64,000 nucleotides of DNA, from positions 1,178,001-1,242,000 of the forward strand of contig NC_089248.1 of assembly GCF_000512585.2 (NCBI RefSeq), given 5' to 3'. The notes below the pieces were generated by a model that saw only the letters and a program-made list of their open reading frames with translations, made no database searches and was not told the origin of the DNA. Positions 33,554 through 47,279 of this stretch are shown piece by piece. The stretch is from Kwoniella bestiolae CBS 10118 (Eukaryota; Basidiomycota; Tremellomycetes; Tremellales; Cryptococcaceae). The position numbers were made by a program, and so were the translations under genes. Position 1 is the stretch's first letter. Every line of letters begins with the position of its first letter.

Positions 33554-35719
33554 ATGTCAAAACCAGCCTCCAACCGATCCTCAGTATCATCCTCCCCTAC
33601 CCGAACAAGCCCCACAGAGGAAACCACCACCCTCTTGCCACCCGCCTCACAGCACCCCCATGCACACCCTCATACACCCTCTCACCCACATGCCAGGAAG
33701 ACTTCCATCAGCGCAAGGAGTGTCAGTGGACGGAGTGTAGCTGGTAGTGTGAGGAACTATGGGGCGGTAGCTGGACGACCTGGGCCTGCTGAACAGGCTC
33801 CGAGGGTTAGTAAAGTTGGTCAGAGGGTGGGTCTGGGTCTTGCTTCTCTTCTCTGAGCATCGTATTCGACGGAAGATGTGCTCATGGTATTCTTTTTGTG
33901 GATATAGCGGATCTTGACTACATTCCCATTACAAGCTACTTTCTTCATCCTTACTCTCCTCGTATTCGCAAGTTTCGTCCTATCCCTTATCCTCCTTTTA
34001 AATACGATATTCGATTTCAGTGTCAAATTCCTACCGTACAGGTAAGCCATCCATCCTCCTCTCCTGTAGATCATCACACTGACAATCAAACATCCAATAG
34101 AGGCTCAGGCTTCACCGAATTCTGGATCTCCCTCATCGGCTCATGGATAGGTCTAGGCGGAGTCCTATTCTTCTCTCACCCATCATACCTATTCTTCTTA
34201 ACGACACTCATCACCCTCATCCTCCACATCCCAATCCTATTCCTCGCACTTCTCTCTCCAAGTCTCAAACGGGCCCATGCGCCTCTCATACTCGTACCGT
34301 TGCTTCTGACCGGCTCGACCCTGATATTCACGCTACTTTCGAATTTCCTGGTGCGACGAGCGAAGAAGCAGGAATCATTGAGGATAAGTCGGATGTTGAC
34401 TGATGCTGCTGGAAGAGAACGGGCAAGCGAAGAGGGTACTGCGAGAGCGCTAGTGGGTGTTCAGAGGAAGGGATTTTGGGGTAGGATAGTGGGATTTTTT
34501 GGTGGGGTGTTTGGGTTGATAGCTGGTTTGGCTGGGTTGATATTGGTCTCGGTATGTTGTTGCCTTGACTTCCTCCACTGGACTTGGAATACCCACTGAC
34601 AAGGATCGTATAGTTATTACTCATTGATCTGTCGATCTCTGCATACGACGGTTCCTTACCTCTACCGTCCTCTTCCTCTCAATTGGTCAAAGTTCAACCT
34701 GCCTCATCTCAATGGCCTATCAACATCCATCTAGCATGTACAGATTCCAACTCGACCCTACCTACTATCGTATACACCTCCTCATCGGGCGTACCTGGTT
34801 CTCTCGCATTACTACCATCCCCTCTCCCACCCGCGAATGAGGGCTCCGAGAATCCCGGAAGATGGTTGTTCGATTTGCAGGAACAAGGTAAAATAGGAAG
34901 GGTCTGTACGTGGGATAGACCGGGGTATGGTTTCTCAGACGTACTTTCCAATGCGGACTTGGGAGGTATCGCAGATGCTTTGTGGGAAGCACTGGATAAT
35001 GCTGGAGTGATCAAGGAGAGTAAGAGAGAGGGTTTGATGATGGTCGGTGAAGGGTATGGAGGGTGAGTGCAAGCTTCTCTGTTACTACTGCTAATAGTGA
35101 ACAGTAGAAGATAGGCAGAGCTGATAAAGAAATAATTTAACATACACTTAGTCTCGTCTCTAGAGTATTCGCCTCAAGACACCCCTCAAACATCCATTCC
35201 CTCCTTCACCTAGATGCTCAAACAGCTTCCACATACTTCCACGACCCCTCCACCACCCAATTCCTCTCCCGAATGTCATCCCGACTATTCCCCTCCCTCC
35301 TCACCCCCCTCTCCCTCAACAGGCTTCCCTCAGTCCTACTGAGAAAATCAACCTCGTTATCTCGGATACTCGCTTCCTCCCACCCTTCGCCATCTAGCGT
35401 GAGACTAAGTGAGAAATTGAGGAAATCCAGACTACAAGAGACCATAGGTTCTCAATCGCGCACTTCGGCGAGCTTCAGAGTTTTGTTGGAATCGGGGTAC
35501 AAATACCCTTCGAGTCGACCTGCCATCGTGCTTAGTAGTGAGAAGCGGATGAAGGACGATGAGAGCTGGGCGGAGGGTCAGAGGGTATTGGCTGAGGAGG
35601 TGACTTCGGATGAGGGGTTGGTAGAGTGGCTACAAGTTAGAGGGGTGGGGCATTTCGTTTGTGAGGGTGACGGGAGGGGCGCTTGCGAGGGTGCGATTGG
35701 GAAGTTGTTGAAAAAGTGA
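33554..35719 (+). CDS. Polytopic membrane protein with C-terminal alpha/beta-hydrolase domain
   Basis: Five exons (33554-33826, 33908-34041, 34101-34551, 34614-35062, 35152-35719) encode 624 residues. A His/Pro/Ser-rich cytosolic N terminus (about 90 residues) is followed by about five hydrophobic segments (ATFFILTLLVFASFVLSLIL; WISLIGSWIGLGGVLFF; LFFLTTLITLILHIPILFLALL; LILVPLLLTGSTLIFTLL; IVGFFGGVFGLIAGLAGLIL). The hydrolase half has TIVYTSSSGVPGS, CTWDRPGYGFSD and a nucleophile-elbow position MVGEGYGG (E in place of the usual Ser/Asp), ending GVGHFV with the conserved His. The replaced nucleophile may mean a non-enzymatic member. Fungal homologues exist as uncharacterised membrane hydrolases; substrate unknown. 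Confidence 0.75.
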
Positions 35720-36065
35720 ATGGGTTTTGTAAACCGCTTGGTCGCAACAAGTGAATAATAGTCAAGCTGAGCGGGAGGGGAAGAAGTAGGATTTAGTCTA
35801 GTTTGCTTGTGATTTTGTCATCGTTTTTTTGTCTCTTGTCCCTGTTCATTGTTTGCCATTGTTAGTTCGTATATACCTCTTCCTATAATTCATTTCTCTT
35901 CGAGCTTATCTGTAGATACTTGACGTCTTACACGATATGTCATGAATTCCTTATCACTGCGCATACGTCTCTGTCCAATCAGTAATAGGTGGAAGTGATG
36001 AAATGCATGTACGGTGGAACGTGGCCCAGAAACTTCTCATTTCTCTCCTAGCTCTCCCACTCCAC
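35720..36065. other. Convergent intergenic, no gene seen
   Basis: 346 bp between the 3' ends of the hydrolase (+) and BRX1 (-). T-rich tracts near 35825 fit a 3' UTR. Confidence 0.6.
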
Positions 36066-37241
36066 CTACGCAAAGACCTTCTTCCTGCTCAACTCGTCCT
36101 CTGGCAACTCCTCCCTCAACCTCTTCTTCCTCTCTTCCCGTTCGGTCTGACCCTCCTTCCTCACTCTGTACTTCTGTCCTGCCTCTCTCTTGACACTTGC
36201 CCTAGTAGCTGCTGGAGATACGAACTCAGGATTGGAATACAAGGTGGGTCCACCGAATGATCCCTCGAATATCCTTATAGGGGTTAAAACGAATCTTGGA
36301 CCGATCTCTACGAGAGAGGGGATAGGTGGGCCGGAGGGTGTGAGGGGATCTTTTTCGATTATCTGATTAGACGGGTACAAGTCATTTGATTAGTCTGGCG
36401 GATCATTCATTTGGTTGGATTGGGGGGCTGATGAGGATAGGCAAAACTCACTTGATAATTCCTGAACCAGATCTTGTTATCCAACAGAGAGAACAGCAAG
36501 ATATGATCGATAAAAGGTTTCAACCGTCTCGAAGTCTTAGGTACACTGAAAGTCTGTATGTGTAACACCCCATAGATCAGTATGAACACATCCTTGATAG
36601 TGTACACATTTCATATCTGGATTACAGACGAGGTATCATGACTCACATGAGTCAATACCTCCTTCATCAACCTCGTACTCTCATCCCCTTCCCAAGCGCC
36701 ATCAAAAGTCACCAGCCCCCTGGACCCTTTCAGACAATTCCCAGTCATCTTGAGCTCGTCCATCGTGTGTATATTCTGTACGTGGCATTTGATTGATGGT
36801 CCGTTAGGTGACCTGGAGATCCAGAGGTACAGGTCCTCGTGTCGACGTGCTTCGAAATATAGGGTGTTGGAGCATGAGTGTAGGTCTGCGAGCTCGTTAA
36901 TTAGGTGTAGGGAAGATTTGGTATCGAGTTTGGAGTCTAACAATTTTCATTTCATTCCGAATTTGTAATCAGCTCCTGTCCTTCTGAAGGACATCATCCC
37001 AAGGCTGGATCTGCTAGGATAGTAAATGCTCACCCTTCTTAGTATGGGGTAACAACACCTCCAAATCTCTCATGAGATGTCTCATACGTTGAGTTACACC
37101 CCTCGAACATAGCATCAACGTCTTGTCCTTTCGAGGCTTGTAACCCTCGCTGGGTCCTGCAGCGGCATTTGCATCTTTCAATGATTTCTTGCTGTTCTTG
37201 CCCTTTTGGGTTTCTGTGGATGTCTTGAGCAGAGTGGCCAT
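36066..37241 (-). CDS. BRX1: Ribosome biogenesis protein Brx1 (Brix domain)
   Basis: Four exons (37034-37241, 36647-36936, 36452-36553, 36066-36362) encode 298 residues, the family's normal size. The Brix domain reads LMLCSRGVTQRMRHLMRDLEVLLPHTKKDSKLD, LNELADLHSCSNTLYFEARRHEDLYLWISR-like segments, GSRGLVTFDGAW, IDHILLFSLLDNKIWFRNYQI and EIGPRFVLTPIRIFEGSFGG. Brx1 acts in the nucleolus in 60S pre-ribosome assembly and 27S pre-rRNA processing. A Lys/Glu/Arg-rich C-terminal tail is typical. It shares its promoter region with TGS1. Confidence 0.93.
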
Positions 37242-37603
37242 GGTGCTGTACTGTTTTGTAATGTAATGGATGTACGGTATTGAGGAGAAGGTGAGGTAAG
37301 AATATTAGATTACCTTGAGCAAAGTTGACCGAATCTTGAATTCTTGAAATATTTGCTTGACCCTACCAGGAACGGGAGATTTTAAACGGGGTGAAGATTT
37401 AAGCATTCAAAATCCAAGCAAGCCGGTTCCGTCGGAAAGGAAAGTTACAACTGAAATGACATGAAATGTTGATGACTTTTGGAAAGTAGAGTGCGACTTT
37501 CTGTCCTTCCTCTCTTACAACCTTGTTTTCCTTCCTGCTATCACCTACTCCTACTCTTACCCTAAAGCTAGGCGTTCAGTTGTGTCTCGAATCGTCAACC
37601 GCA
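37242..37603. promoter_or_regulatory. Bidirectional promoter, BRX1 (-) and TGS1 (+)
   Basis: 362 bp head to head. An upstream ATG at 37523 is in frame with TGS1 but the added 27 residues look like translated leader. No PAC/RRPE-type ribosome-biogenesis motif found by eye. Confidence 0.5.
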
Positions 37604-39074
<1,471 letters not shown>

Positions 39075-39335
39075 CTTGTGCTCGGGAATGATCAAAATTG
39101 GGCATATGGTACGGTTTAACGTTGATGTTATCATGATTCAAAACTGTATAAACGTATAATGCTATTTGCTATGTATGATAATGATGCAAGGTATATTCAT
39201 GTTGTACAACTGCTTCTACTGTGAGCTTGGTTGGCCTACACCTGTCTTCTTCTGTTCTGTTATAGTTATATGTCAAAGGGTTACTCAATGGTAGAAGAAA
39301 GACCGAGTGTTCCTTCAACTGCCCAGCCCAATCTC

Positions 39336-40218
39336 TCATATTCCTAATCCCCCATCTTTTCCAGGTCCACACCTCCCAACCCTCCTCCCACCCATCCACA
39401 ATCCCACCCCGACCCCAATCGGACCAATAGTCTTCCTCAGTTCGATCCCATCACCCAATACCCCCTCAGACAACGCCCTATTCCACCAAAGACTCTTCAC
39501 TTCTATCTCTTCTTCAGCCTGCTCATCTGATAACTCGTCTGTAGGTCGTCCACCGGGTAGATGGACTAGCATTAACGGTATATTCGATGAGGCGGAGTAT
39601 TGCATGGTGGATTTGGTGAATCCGCTCTGAGACACTAGGATCGCTATGTCCCGTTCTTCAGGATTGAAAGAATCGTCCGATGTGAGGGAAGTGGTAGACG
39701 ATGATGAGGAGAGGGGTTGGTTGGGGTTGATACCTGATGATTTCAAAAACCAAATATGAAACAATAATCAGTCTGTCGATCCATCCCCATACCGTGCACA
39801 TAGGTCTGCGAACAAGTACACAAATGTACATGATACTCGAGTGGGACTCACGAAACCTCAAATTCCCCATAACACCCTCCAACTCCCTCACAGCCCTAGG
39901 TCCCAGACTCTTCTTCTCAGCTTTACACTGCGCTACCACCCGTACTCTCCGTACATCCTTCAATCCTAATTTATCAATGCCGACTTCCCTCGATAATCCA
40001 TCGGCCGTATCCTGGAGGCCTGAGGATGAATCAGTCGACCGAGGCAGCCACCACCATCCTCTCAGGTCGATCCCTCCATCCCCTGCTCCGCCTACCCTCC
40101 TGAGATCCATGTGAAGCTCATCATTGAAATATCTCAGCGCGTGTTTCTCGAATGACGTGCCTATGTCTAGTGTGGTCCTGCGCTTGAGTTTGGGTCTGAG
40201 CTTGGGGAGGAGGCTCAT
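39336..40218 (-). CDS. RRG7: Rrg7-like mitochondrial protein (DUF2034, restriction-endonuclease fold)
   Basis: Two exons (39852-40218, 39336-39733) encode 254 residues. GTSFEKHALRYFNDELHMDLRRVGGAGDGGIDLRGWW and VRVVAQCKAEKKSLGPRAVRELEG are the PD-(D/E)XK-like core of the Rrg7/DUF2034 family; ILVSQSGFTKSTMQYSASSNIPLMLVHLP is the second conserved block. In yeast Rrg7 is needed for respiratory growth and resides in mitochondria; nuclease activity is suggested by the fold (D of GGIDL, QCK) but not shown. The extreme C terminus (after VGLWM) is uncertain because another frame also remains open. Confidence 0.75.
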
Positions 40219-40495
40219 TGGGACATCGAGATTGAGAATGACTTAAACGACAAGGGATGATCCAAAAGAGAAAGAGAAAGAGGATGACAATGCCCGGAAA
40301 TGCTGACGAGATGGTGAAAGCGATAAAATCAAGATCTCGCAGACAACTATCTCGGTTAACTAACTCCGAGATCCGACGTCCGAGGACCAGATGTAGCGCA
40401 GATTAGTGCGATATGATCAAATGCATGTATACAACAATAGAGTCCCAGCACCCAGCATCCAAACCAAAACCAAAAGCTAGAAGCTAGATCTGGAT

Positions 40496-42625
40496 TTAGA
40501 AGTCCATGCTTTCCTGCTTGGCAGCTACATTCAGATAAATTGATCAGCTACGTTTGCCTTGCGAAAAAGCGAACGCTGGATAGTCAGCTGAACTCTCACT
40601 CACCTCGCTTGATCCCTCGACTATCCCTCAACACAGCCGCAACGTGCTTCTCAAACATCTCGACATAAGGTTTCAACGAGGTCTGTTCGTACTCTACACG
40701 ATCAAACAATACTCATCAGTCAGCTAACATTCTCATTCTCGAGCGGTATGATATACATTGTACGAAGCAGATCCTCTCACTCACCCTCTGTCCTTCGCTG
40801 GCTCCCACTCTCTCCATTCTCCGCAGCCGCAGCCCGATCCAGCTCGCTCAGCAACTCCCCAACGGTAGGTACCGTATCTGGATCGAACTCATCCACCAAC
40901 TCGGGATTCACAGGTACGCACACCCGTCCCGTACCTGGGTGCACACAGAAGGGAGCTTTCAACAAGTGATTTCGGTGTTTCGATACTTCCGCGTCTATTC
41001 GTGGGTAGGTGTATTGCAGAATCACATCTTGCATTGCTCTTTCGTATTTTTTCTGTATATATCAATCAGCTCTACGAACAAGTATGCTATATATAATGAT
41101 CAAGAGGACTCACAAATAACAGTGGATTGCCTTTCTTCAATCCCCCTACGGCATGTTGGAGATCTCCCCATTTATCTACGCTGGATTTGGTGGGATCACT
41201 TTGCCAGTCTCTCCTCAGATTACCTATGACATCTGTAACAGCGATATATGCTACAAGGTTAGCAATAATCGTACCGCATGGAAGGCTGGAATGATGATTC
41301 TAGACAGAACGATGCTCACCTCGATCCTGTGGTAATATAGCCAACAAAGCTTCCCACCCTCTCTCAGTCGCAAAGCAATCCTGATCATGCAGCACTAACT
41401 TCACAAATTCCATCTTCAAATTTTCAAGCGCGTCACTATGTCCAATTGGATACTATCAGCTATCACACCTGATAAAAGCACAAGGATATCCTTGCGGGTG
41501 TAAAGTGAGTAACGACAACTCACTTCAACACAGGATGTAATTCCGAATCATCCTTACTACCCCTCACATTCACCTTCTTAGCCTGTTCTTTACCACCTTT
41601 AATGACTTCCAAAAACGTCACCAGGGATTTACGTTGATCGTCATTCAGGTCTAGCGCTGAGGGATCAGATATCCAACAATGTATACCTCTTCGTCCGGAA
41701 TACACCCATAGAAGATGCTTAAAACCGAAAGTCTCTATTATCCGAATGAAGATCAGTGATAAATCCTCAATTTGAGAGGACGCATGATTGGAGCAGATAT
41801 AAAACTGAATATGTAGCGTAGATAGTGCACTCACCCCTCAAAGCGTGATCTAGCACTTTCACAGCAGCAGCAATATAACCCCAACACCTCTTACAGATCT
41901 TCTTGTCCGTGCAACACGTTCTAATCTCATCGTAATCCGTCATATCAATATCGAATACCAGTTCTCGTCGTTGGGGCTGCAATGCCCCCGCAGCGAGCGT
42001 TTTCCTATCTCGAGGCTATAACCAAGGTATCAACAATCGAGGTCAGCTGGATTGCCTAAGTGAGACTTGAATAAAATTGTGCTGTCTTGAGAGAAGATGG
42101 AGTGAGTCGAGATGAACCGAGTTATTTACTCACTCTAGCAGAATACTGAGGTCCAATCTCGAATCTCGAAGGATTCAGACGTATCAACTCTTTCTTGAAC
42201 TCATCGGAATTATGGAAGGAGTTGTATCGAATGTACACGTCTCCAGCAAGGGTGAATGCGAATTCTCGATGGGTAAACAGCTTTGCTGGGACTAGAGCAA
42301 TGAACAATGAGCTTCAGCATTAGCATGGATGTTGATTGCAATATGAGCCAAGAAAGGAAGTAGAGCACTCACTTTGATCTTGATTAAGCCATAGGAAAAA
42401 CGGTCTGTAAGGGAACAATCGCCTGTAGAACGCATTCATCACTTGGGGTGATGAGGGACTAGTCAAGCATCATATCAGTATCCAGTTCCAGAGAAGAGCG
42501 AGGATGACACATACTCGTAGTCGACCATCCTGTACAGCATCGAGTTAGCGTATCAGCGCGGGATGATCTGTGATCTGAGGAAGGAATGTCCAAACTCACG
42601 GATCATCTCGTACAGGAATTGGCAT
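40496..42625 (-). CDS. PRI1: DNA primase small (catalytic) subunit
   Basis: Eleven exons encode about 431 residues. Hallmarks: [35 protein letters not shown], the catalytic Asp pair in [11 protein letters not shown] (about residues 117 and 119), the zinc motif [30 protein letters not shown], and [32 protein letters not shown]. It synthesises RNA primers for polymerase alpha during replication. The first coding exon is short (MPIPVRDDP) and the second carries only a few codons, so the start is less certain than the body. Two MCB boxes lie just upstream. Confidence 0.93.
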
Positions 42626-43162
42626 GTCGAGTGAGTTACAATCCAAATGGAGAACGTCTGTGTGTTTATTGCTACTGAGATGGAAATGGAAAGATATGAT
42701 ATAGCTTGGATTGATGACCAGTATCTGGAGTTGATGAAATCCGATAGGTTTTAATGACCAGAACATTGAAATAATCAATAATCATCAAACCAACTCACCC
42801 AAAAGACGCGTTCTGCTGCGTTGCTATCTCATTGCCCAATTGGCAACGCGTAGAAGCGGAGTAACACATCAATCTCCATTTACTCGTATATGCTCCCTCC
42901 CTTTTACCGGGAAGAGGGCGTCTGCAGTGCCTGAATGCATTGATCGACGTACACGAGTGCAGTTGGTCGCTTTACGCACGTGCATCCATGTTCATCCTAT
43001 CTACCATAGACTATTTTGGGATTGTGCAACATGATGCATCTCTTGAATTTCAACCAAATTCATATTTTGAGATAGGCCGGGATAAGATGTATATATATGC
43101 CATATCACACGACTTCATCCATCACTTAGACAGCAACTTTACCTCCCTGTCGAAAAGGTAAA
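42626..43162. promoter_or_regulatory. Divergent promoter, PRI1 (-) and PHO86-like gene (+), with MCB and E-box
   Basis: 537 bp. Two ACGCGT boxes (42806-42811 and 42846-42851) stand 181-226 bp before the PRI1 start. A CACGTG (42977-42982, within GCACGTGC) is 181 bp before the PHO86-like start. The layout suggests separate cell-cycle and phosphate inputs. Confidence 0.6.
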
Positions 43163-44279
43163 ATGTCGACTGAGCAACTCCAGCCCCAAGCCCCCGGGCT
43201 CGAGCTCGACCCAATCCCTCAGAACGATTATGTCCGTCCACTCCAGGAAGACGACGAGCGAACAGTCAAGACGCTGATAGGTCTGGGAATCATGGCAGGT
43301 CTCCCGAGGGCTAACAACAAAAGTACGTTGCGTATTGTGTCATCCCTTTACCATCTTCCATTCTCAGTCCCCATACCCTCTCCTCTTTCAACCCACATAC
43401 TGATCCACATGTGACACATCTTATCTAGTAATACTCAACCCCCTCTGTATCCTCCTAATTCTCTCCCTCGGATATCTTTTGAATAAAATAATGGCATTCA
43501 TGCCCGACGAAAACATTATCTCTTGGTTCACAGCCCTAATTGGCCCATGTCTCGCTTCCCTCCCGATATTGGGTTTGGTAGAATACATCCAACGACCAGA
43601 TTTCATCTCTCTCTTGCGAAGGACAATGGGGGGATTGGATTTAGTCAAATTCTCTTCGTACTGCGACACGTCCGAGGGGTCCAAGAACAGTGGAGGTGGA
43701 TGGGTGTTCATCCATAATGATCAGGTGGTAGGGACTATCCTCGTGGACAGTCAACGAGCAGGGGAGAAGTTGGATACGGTTCTAGGCGCTGAGGAGGGGG
43801 AGATCAACGATAATAAGGATCTAATCCCTAAGGAAGATGAGAAGGAACACAACCACAAGCACAATCTCAGAAAACGCAATATCCCCTCTACATCCCTATC
43901 ATCAGCAAAGAAAGCCCAGCAACGTATAATCCAGATCCGTCATTTCGCGGTAGACTCTCCGTACAACCAATCTACCATCCCCCTCGATCTCCTCATGTCC
44001 GCACTGGACCATTCGTTCAGTACCAACCCTCAGAGCCAGGATACAAAGGTCATCATCAAGCTCCAGGCATTCTTCAATACCGATCTCCTCAATTCGCTGA
44101 AGAAAATTGGATTCACAAAAGTAGTGGATAAACAGATCAAGGGTTCGAATTCGGAACTGGGTTTGGGTTTGGAATTGGAGGAGCCAGAGAAGATTGGGGT
44201 GTTGGGTTGGAGGGGATGTTGGATGGTATGTGGTCGATCGGAGTATGAGGCGAAGAAGAGGGAGGTTATGCAAAAGTGA
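43163..44279 (+). CDS. PHO86: Pho86-like ER membrane protein
   Basis: Two exons (43163-43322, 43429-44279) encode 336 residues. Two adjacent hydrophobic segments (LCILLILSLGYLLNKIMAF; FTALIGPCLASLPILGLV) are followed by a soluble domain with WVFIHNDQVVGTILVD, QIRHFAVDSPYNQS-IPLDLLMSALDHSF and VLGWRGCWMVC. This resembles Pho86, an ER protein that helps package the Pho84 phosphate transporter and has a GNAT-like luminal/cytosolic part. Sequence similarity of the family is low, so the name is tentative. The CACGTG in its promoter fits phosphate control. Confidence 0.55.
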
Positions 44280-44962
44280 GGGGGGTTCGGTGCGATAATA
44301 GTACAGATGGGGTGTATTTATGTCATAGCATAGCATCACAAGTAAAAGCACTGGTACACTCGTACAATCGTACAGCCATGCATTGCCGATCCAGCATAAG
44401 GCGACACACCTTGTGACCTGAATGATGATTATATTCGAAAGTCAGTATGTGCAACATGCATGAGCATGCGAATCATTACGATTCCATTTCAATTTTTTCC
44501 CTACTTCCTACCAGTCTATACCCTCCTATCACATCGAGAATACAAATGGATTTCTCCTCCGTTTTGACCTTCACTAAAGGTATGAATTATGACAACTATA
44601 TTTAGATTGATTTTCCTTGTACTCGAGATCCTCCTTCCTCTTTTGATTAACAATAACAATGATATGGCCAAACCTGAAAAAAAACCTAATACAGAATGAA
44701 CCTCCAAAGAGGGGGTTGTAAGATAGAGAGCGATGTGAATTTGATTACCCATATTATATTCGAGTAAAGAGGTGATAAGTGGTTAAACTCTCCGTGACGA
44801 GGCGAGGGCCGTGATTGGGTGTGGCTTATCGTAGTTTCGAAAGTACGGACGAGATGGATCTGCCTCTGCTGCCTTCCGAGGGGAAGGGGCGATGTCCAAC
44901 AGCTTCGCAGAATCAGTCGTCCGTAAGCAAGTCCATCTGCTCATCCCATCCTGATCTCCCCA
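44280..44962. other. Convergent intergenic, no gene seen
   Basis: 683 bp between the PHO86-like (+) and velvet (-) 3' ends. Minus-strand short frames at 44516-44752 show no motif. Probably a long 3' UTR of the velvet gene. Confidence 0.5.
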
Positions 44963-47279
44963 TCACCGTCTATCCGCATACCTATCTTCACTCCCATTCT
45001 GCCTGATAGGGGGCAACGTCAAAGGCAGTTGCATCCCTCTGCCTCCCCCATTCACAGGATATATCCCATCACGAGGGGACCCCAACCCTCCATCCAGATC
45101 TAATGGCTGGCCGAACGGTGCTGGACCCGCCGAAGGCGAGATCAAAGACCTCGGCGATATTCCAGGTGCACTACTACCCCCTGCAGAGATGGGGAACGGA
45201 CTGATACTTCCGTTGGCCGTAGCAGTAAGTGGCGATGAGGGCGAACGGTGTTGCCGATCCCTATCCCTATCTCGCTCACGATCTAGTATCTGATTAACGC
45301 TTGGTGGGATGAACGGTGCTGGCGATCGACTGATGGAGGGTTGGAACAGGCTCGGTAAGGGTAAGATCGGTATTCCATCATCTCCTGGACCGATGTTCAG
45401 TCGGGGGAAGGGTGAAGGTGCGATAGACGATTGAGATGATGGGGCGGATCTGCCGTTCATAGATAGAGGGGAGTTGTACGATGACGAGGTAGAAGAAGTA
45501 TTATTAGGATTGTATGTTGATGCGTCGGATGACCGGTGGGAAGGTAGTGGTGGATGGGGATAATTGGGTTGTTGATTTTGGGTCTGAATCTGCGATGGGA
45601 AAGGCGAAGGCAAAGAGCTGAGACTCGACGGAGGAGAAGGTTGTCTGGAAGGTGGTCGGTAGGTCGGTGAATCGTGAGTGGACGTTCGAGATAAGGAGAA
45701 CGCTGCTAGATCTGTGGCTGGCAGTGTAGCTATATGTTCGAATGCATTGGATCAGCTATCAAGCTCATACAGAATATCGCCAAGCTTATGTAGCTATATG
45801 TACAACACCAACTCACGTGTGAAATCATACTTGGATGAAATTTCTTTCAGAGAAGGGATTAACCCGTCATCTACGAATCTCCTCTTCCTAGCTGTCGAGG
45901 GTCCGGGACCCGGTACAGCGGTTTGAGGCTGATCATCGGGATGGGAATAGCCATAGTAGTCCATGGGGTGTCGCCATACCAATGACCTAGTAGATGTCAG
46001 AGCACCTTTTCCGGATGACTGCTGCTGCTGTTGAGAGATGCTTCGAGGTCTGGAGAGTGGCGACTGGCGGATGGATGATGATGAGGAAGATGACTGGGAG
46101 AGGTTGGGTTTGGAGGTCGAAGCTGAACCTGAGGGTATTCTATCGGTAGTAGTGCTGTGATTTGCTGGTGTACGTTTTCTACTGGTGGATCTGTGAGGAC
46201 AAGAAGATACGTGTTATTACAGGTTGAATATGAGCATCGAGTGAAGGATGGACTCTCCGTTTCAATGGGATTGGGGCAGGGATGCCAACCACTCACTGTC
46301 TCCCAACACTTGTATCCGTCCTAAGTTTCACTTTCACACCCTGAGCAGCCAAATGCCTGGTGAGAGGTGTGGACTCGTGCATCCCCTTGAACAACTTGGG
46401 TGAGAACACCTCGAATGGTTCAGATACTGTCCGCGTAAGTTCCACCACGCCAGCTCTAACCAGGGTTAGAAGAGATCGATCAGCGACTCTGTACCGTTAG
46501 GACCACGTTCTTCTCTGGTTTCTAGATATCCGAAGATGGAAGCACTCACTCAGTGGTATCGTACAGCGTGAACATCAACCTGAACACCCCCGGCACTCTC
46601 ACCGACAATTTCGCAAAGATACATATCGCCCCCGGTTTCCCATCTAACAACCTCAATTTCTCTGGGGTCTGGACGACCTCGCCAGTGGTGGCATCCGCGC
46701 CGGTGGGAGTCTTGATAGCTTGATAGTATGGTTCGAGGATCGATGGTAATCCATGATCTGGGAAGGGGACCTTGACAGGTGAAGATGCGACGATGGTCGC
46801 TCGTATGAAGAAGGATGTCGATTCGAGGAGTTGGCTAGGAGGTGGCAAATTCAAATGCAAATGGGATCAGAAGGGGATTCAATGGAATCACAACGCAGAG
46901 CACAACTCACTCGAGAGGTATCTGGTCCGATTTCAGCTCTACCACTGGAGGAGGATCTACTGGTCTTCGATCGACTAGACGTAGAAGGACACAGTCAGGA
47001 ATCGATGTCAGAAGAACGTGAAATGGGAAAAAGAGTGAGGGGGCTCGACTTACTAGTCTCATTCTCCTCCTTGTATGAACATAATCTAGCTCTCTCAGGT
47101 TGTTGTCTTACAGTGAGAGTGTACGTTCTGCGCATGATCATTAGGTCGGCGCACGTCATTGACGACTGAGTTATGGGGATAGGGGTGAAGATGGATGATA
47201 GAGTCGACACTGCGGCCACTCACTGTTTCGATAGATCTCTCAACAACTTCCTACCTCTATCATCTAATATTGTACCCAT
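44963..47279 (-). CDS. Velvet-domain regulatory protein (VeA-like)
   Basis: Seven exons; start MGTILDDRGRKLLRDLSKQ at 47279, about 620 residues. The velvet domain (residues about 19-230) has TYTLTVRQQPERARLCSYKEEN, RRPVDPPPVVELK, FFIRATIVAS, GKPGAICIFAKLSVRVPGVFRLMFTLYD and VFSPKLFKGM. Velvet proteins are fungal DNA-binding/adaptor factors linking light, development and secondary metabolism. The uninterrupted PVDPPPVVEL block is most VeA-like. Two-thirds of the rest is low-complexity Ser/Pro/Gln with a Arg/Asp run (DRERDRDRDRQ). A basic KRRFVDDG element may be nuclear targeting. Confidence 0.88.

Noticed and set aside
33282..33747. Longer open frames overlapping the hydrolase start
   Set aside because: They are in other frames over the low-complexity N terminus of the hydrolase gene and carry no motif.
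37523..37603. Upstream in-frame start for TGS1
   Set aside because: The 27 added residues show no conservation-like features and lie in the pyrimidine-rich leader; the ATG at 37604 is more natural.
39169..39399. Alternative C-terminal frame for RRG7
   Set aside because: It would need an extra frameshift or unseen intron; the spliced model ends cleanly at 39336.
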